Assembly (NCBI GenBank): GCA_005792865.1
Contig: SXQR01000176.1
Coordinates: 1 to 8,577, forward strand
Length of the DNA: 8,577 nucleotides
Direction: 5' to 3'
Source: Flavobacterium sp.
Lineage (GTDB): Bacteria; Bacteroidota; Bacteroidia; Flavobacteriales; Flavobacteriaceae
Within the stretch, counting starts at the first letter, position 1; each line of letters opens with the position of its first letter. Positions 5,924-8,577 of this stretch are shown one piece after another. The notes under the pieces were generated by a model, which worked only from the letters and a program-made list of their open reading frames with translations, did no database searches and had not been told where the DNA came from. Position numbers and translations under genes: made by a program.

Positions 5924-8278
5924 TCATGCGCGGAAGGCGTGATTGAGCATCTTAAGCCTCCCGGATTTTGACGTCCTGGTTTTGAGCAATTGTTTATTTT
6001 TTTCAACGCATAGCCGGGCAAGTAGGTAGCTCACGGCCGATTCGGCGCCCTGATTGAGGTTCACGCCGTGTTCCTCCAGGCCGTCATAACATCCGCCCGT
6101 CACCGGATTGTAAACGATCTGGTTGAGGTGGTTGCGTCCCAGGAACCATTCGAACGCGCTGATCATTTTGTCGTAATAAGCCTGGTCGCGGAAGACGCCA
6201 TAAAAGGTTTCCAGTGCGAAGATGGTATAGGCGACATCGATGGGCTGCTCCCCAAAATGGTTTCGCTGGCCGCCCTTGATGTACCAGTTTCGGTTGGAGA
6301 TCACCTTGATTTCGTTGTCGTTGTTAAAGGTCTGCGACAAAAGGAAATTGAAGGACGATTCGGCGACATCGCGGTACATGTCTTCCTGTGTTTCCCGATA
6401 AGCGTAGAGCAGGGCCTCCGGAAGGACGCTGTTGGCATAAGTCAGATAGGACTCGAACCACAGCCATTCACGCGAACTCTCCTTAAGGTACATCTGGGTG
6501 AGCCTGTCGGCAAGTGTGCGGATGAGGTGTCTAACCGCCCTGGAACGGTTTGAGCTGTTGTAGTGGCAAAGTCCCTTGATGATAAAGGCCATTGCGCGCG
6601 GTGCGTGCACGTTCTCGATATTGATCATCGCGCGTTCCATGATGGATTCGGCTTTTTTGCGGAATTCCGGCGGAAGGATCCGCGCATCCGAGATCATGTA
6701 GCCCAACGCCCAGATCGCACGCCCGTTTGAATCCTCGAGGTTGCAATTTTGATTGTCCCGCGTGAACATCCGTCTAAAATCCACATAATTGAGGAACGTA
6801 CCGTCATCCTGCTGGCAGTAAGCGATGAAGTCCAGGTAGATCGCGATGTATTTCAATGCCGACTGGTCCTTGGTCAATTCAAAATACTCACACATGGAGA
6901 TGAGTGCACGGGCATTGTCGTCAAGGGTGTATCCGCTCTCACGGTCAGGATGGCTCAGTTTCGAGAACTGCAGCATCCCGAAATCGGTCGTGAGCTTCTT
7001 GATGTGATCAAGGTTGACCTCGGGATGTTCAAAATTCAACTTCAGTCCGGGGCGCGCCTCCTGGAAAAGATGGGCGTGCGCCACCGCGGCGTTCTGCCAG
7101 GAGGTGGGCACGATACGGTGGAGCGCGTTCAATTTGACGTTCCGGCGCAATTCGGTATCGAACAACAGTCTTTTGATCGCTTCGCCCAGCTGGTGCGGGT
7201 CGCGGAAATCAACAATAATTCCCGCATCAGCTCCCAAAAATTCCTTCGCATGGGGAATCGGCGTGGAAACGATCGCACAGCCGCAGCTCATCGCGTAGGC
7301 AAACGTGCCGCTGACGGCCTGGTTCGGATCTTTCGACGTGAAGAGGTAGATATCGGTCAATTGCAGGTATTCCAGCAATTGGTCCAGCGGAAGGTATTGG
7401 TTGATAAATCGTACATGCTCCGAAAGGCCCAATTCTTCCACTTTTGCAATCAACGATTCGCGGTAGGCTTCGCCCTCGCGCTTGATAATGCCGGGATGCG
7501 TCTTGCCGATGACCAAAAACAGCACATCGGGCTTGGTGCGCACGACCTCGCTAAGGGCATCCAGGGTCGTTTCAATGGATTTGCCCGAACTCAGCAACCC
7601 GAAAGTGGACAGAATCTGCCGGCCTTCAAGCCCGTATTTCTGCTTCAGGGCCACGCGGTCCAGATGGGGTACCAGATGCGTACCGTGCGGGATCACGTGA
7701 ACATTTGAGGGATTCACATCATAATTTTCCTCCAGGATCCGTGCGGCGTGGCGGGTCATGACGATGATCTTGTCAGACAGCGCCGCCATACGGTTTACGT
7801 TTTCCTTAAATTCGGGAGACACCTCCGGCAGGACGGTATGAAAGGCCATGATCTTGGTCTTCCGGATCGATTCCAGCAGGCCCAGGAAATCTTGCGGGCA
7901 ATCCGCGTAAAAGCCAAATTCATGCTGGAAAAGCACCACGCTGATCCGCTTGTCAAGGTTGATGATATTGGCCAGCGACTTGAACGCCCGGGGCTCCTTG
8001 GTATTGAGGATGTACTTGACTTCCTTGGGATATTTGAACTGCTCGTATTCGTTCTCGAGCGCGCAGATCCTGACCTTGAAAGATTTCCGGAATTTGTCCT
8101 TGAGCGCCCGCACCAGGTCCTGGCTGTAGGTCGCGATCCCGCATTCGCGCGGCGGATAGGAGGTAACTACCAGGATCTCGGGTACGGCGTTGGCCTCGGC
8201 GTTGTTTCCCGGAAGGTATCCTGGAAGGTTTGAATAGGCTGAATCGCCGAAATAGTTTGAAGCAGGCTGGTTTCTCAT
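5924..8278 (-). CDS. Two-part glycosyltransferase: GT-B (GT4-like) domain fused to a C-terminal (alpha/alpha) toroid-like domain (784 aa)
   Basis: After a short polar leader (1-32) the first half, about 33-405, is a GT-B glycosyltransferase. It shows the N-terminal loop TSYPPRECGIATYSQDL (39-55), a linker VIPHGTHLVPH, the second-domain start STFGLLSSGKSIETTLDAL (224-242), and the donor-site region DIYLFTSKDPNQAVSGTFAY (309-328) then AMSCGCAIVSTP. The usual EX7E glutamates of GT4 enzymes are not there; instead there is a Q-x-x-SGT-x-AYA pattern that I recall from a distinct GT4 subgroup. The second half, from about 415, is rich in helices and has repeated aromatic/acidic motifs: GYTLDDNARALI (449-460), EDSNGRAIWALGY (515-527), WLWFESYLTYANSVLPEALL (605-624), GEQPIDVAYTIFALETFY (676-693) and NQGAESAVSYLLARL (742-756). 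These fit a six-hairpin glycosidase-like toroid. It has no signal peptide, so it acts in the cytoplasm. It overlaps the GH130 stop by four bases (ATGA), implying coupled translation. A nucleotide-sugar-dependent transfer, perhaps of mannose, is likely; donor and acceptor are unknown. Confidence 0.9.
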   Translation of the reverse strand: MRNQPASNYFGDSAYSNLPGYLPGNNAEANAVPEILVVTSYPPRECGIATYSQDLVRALKDKFRKSFKVRICALENEYEQFKYPKEVKYILNTKEPRAFKSLANIINLDKRISVVLFQHEFGFYADCPQDFLGLLESIRKTKIMAFHTVLPEVSPEFKENVNRMAALSDKIIVMTRHAARILEENYDVNPSNVHVIPHGTHLVPHLDRVALKQKYGLEGRQILSTFGLLSSGKSIETTLDALSEVVRTKPDVLFLVIGKTHPGIIKREGEAYRESLIAKVEELGLSEHVRFINQYLPLDQLLEYLQLTDIYLFTSKDPNQAVSGTFAYAMSCGCAIVSTPIPHAKEFLGADAGIIVDFRDPHQLGEAIKRLLFDTELRRNVKLNALHRIVPTSWQNAAVAHAHLFQEARPGLKLNFEHPEVNLDHIKKLTTDFGMLQFSKLSHPDRESGYTLDDNARALISMCEYFELTKDQSALKYIAIYLDFIAYCQQDDGTFLNYVDFRRMFTRDNQNCNLEDSNGRAIWALGYMISDARILPPEFRKKAESIMERAMINIENVHAPRAMAFIIKGLCHYNSSNRSRAVRHLIRTLADRLTQMYLKESSREWLWFESYLTYANSVLPEALLYAYRETQEDMYRDVAESSFNFLLSQTFNNDNEIKVISNRNWYIKGGQRNHFGEQPIDVAYTIFALETFYGVFRDQAYYDKMISAFEWFLGRNHLNQIVYNPVTGGCYDGLEEHGVNLNQGAESAVSYLLARLCVEKNKQLLKTRTSKSGRLKMLNHAFRA

Positions 8279-8577
8279 GGGATCCGGGTCGCTTTTAATT
8301 CATTTAAGAGGTCTTGCATTTCCATCGATGCACAGGCGATCTTGTCGTCCGCAGCACCGTAATATATATAGAGCCTTCCGTCGCGGATAACAGTCCCGGT
8401 GGGAAAGCAGACATTGTTCACTTCGCCTTTCATCTCGTATTCATGTTCCGGCCCGAAAAGCGGGTAGGGAAGCCGGCCGATTTCCCTTTTGGGGTCATCG
8501 AGGTCCAAAAGTGCCGCGCACGCCGCGTAAACATAACCCTCCATCGTATCGCGAACCGAATGATAGATCAATAACCA
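8275..8577 (-). CDS. GH130-family beta-mannoside phosphorylase/hydrolase, C-terminal 100 residues only
   Basis: The frame enters from the right edge without a start and ends with TGA at 8275-8277. The visible segment has hallmarks of the GH130 C-terminus: WLLIYHSV at the edge, YAACAALLDLDDP, the IGRLPYPLFGPEHEYE segment, the VNNVCFPTG block, and the last blade LYIYYGAADDKIACAS near the end. GH130 enzymes have a five-bladed beta-propeller fold and cleave beta-1,4- or beta-1,2-mannosides, either with phosphate (releasing mannose 1-phosphate) or with water. The residues that bind phosphate and the catalytic Asp lie in the missing N-terminal part, so phosphorylase and hydrolase cannot be separated here. 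The short helical tail (MEMQDLLNELKATRIP) is normal. Its stop overlaps the start of the glycosyltransferase gene in an ATGA, so the two are translationally coupled and probably act on the same mannose-containing glycan. Confidence 0.93.
   Translation of the reverse strand, partial: WLLIYHSVRDTMEGYVYAACAALLDLDDPKREIGRLPYPLFGPEHEYEMKGEVNNVCFPTGTVIRDGRLYIYYGAADDKIACASMEMQDLLNELKATRIP

Noticed and set aside
5911..6021. N-terminal extension of the 117-residue protein to the ATG at 6021
   Set aside because: It would overlap the end of the glycosyltransferase gene by about 100 bases and adds a disordered-looking Cys/Pro/Gly-rich segment; ATG 5910 follows the upstream stop at normal operon spacing.
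6749..7708. A 319-codon open frame on the plus strand inside the glycosyltransferase gene
   Set aside because: It lies opposite a clearly recognisable GT-B coding region; its translation has no domain-like pattern and it is a by-product of the codon use of the real gene.

Overview
The window looks like a chromosomal segment of a Bacteroidota bacterium, most likely a flavobacterium-type organism. The reasons are the protein families present, AT-rich spacers between coding regions of moderate GC, absent or weak Shine-Dalgarno sites, and several matches to the Bacteroidota -7 promoter box (TAnnTTTG). All nine genes I can support lie on the minus strand, so transcription runs from high to low coordinates. 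I see no tRNA, rRNA, CRISPR array, insertion sequence or phage gene.

Right end (8577 down to about 5557): a tight operon. It begins, beyond the window edge, with a GH130-family glycosidase/phosphorylase whose last 100 residues are visible. Its stop overlaps the start of a 784-residue two-part protein (ATGA overlap). That protein has an N-terminal GT-B glycosyltransferase half and a C-terminal half that looks like an (alpha/alpha) toroid. After 13 bases comes a 117-residue cytoplasmic protein of unknown function. GH130 enzymes act on beta-mannosides, so the likely theme is making and/or remodelling a mannose-containing glycan or glycoconjugate; the substrate cannot be read from the sequence. 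About 40 bases further on is a 617-residue outer-membrane protein with a POTRA-like domain and a beta-barrel. It may belong to the same transcript or have its own start signal.

Middle (3590 to 2518): a stand-alone CheY-like response regulator, then a two-gene unit of small membrane proteins (103 and 65 residues, 4-base gap) closed by a strong hairpin-plus-T-tract terminator.

Left end (2343 to 1): two diverged tandem paralogues encoding small exported proteins of unknown function (130 and 124 residues). Each is preceded by the same TACTTTTG box, and a terminator lies between them. A PIG-L family zinc deacetylase with a signal peptide follows and runs off the left edge.

The most interesting parts are the GH130/glycosyltransferase-toroid/117-residue protein operon and the tandem exported paralogues. 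No stretch longer than 300 bases lacks a gene. The two largest spacers, 1783-1950 and 2344-2563, hold candidate promoters and terminators and are otherwise AT-rich without recognisable content.
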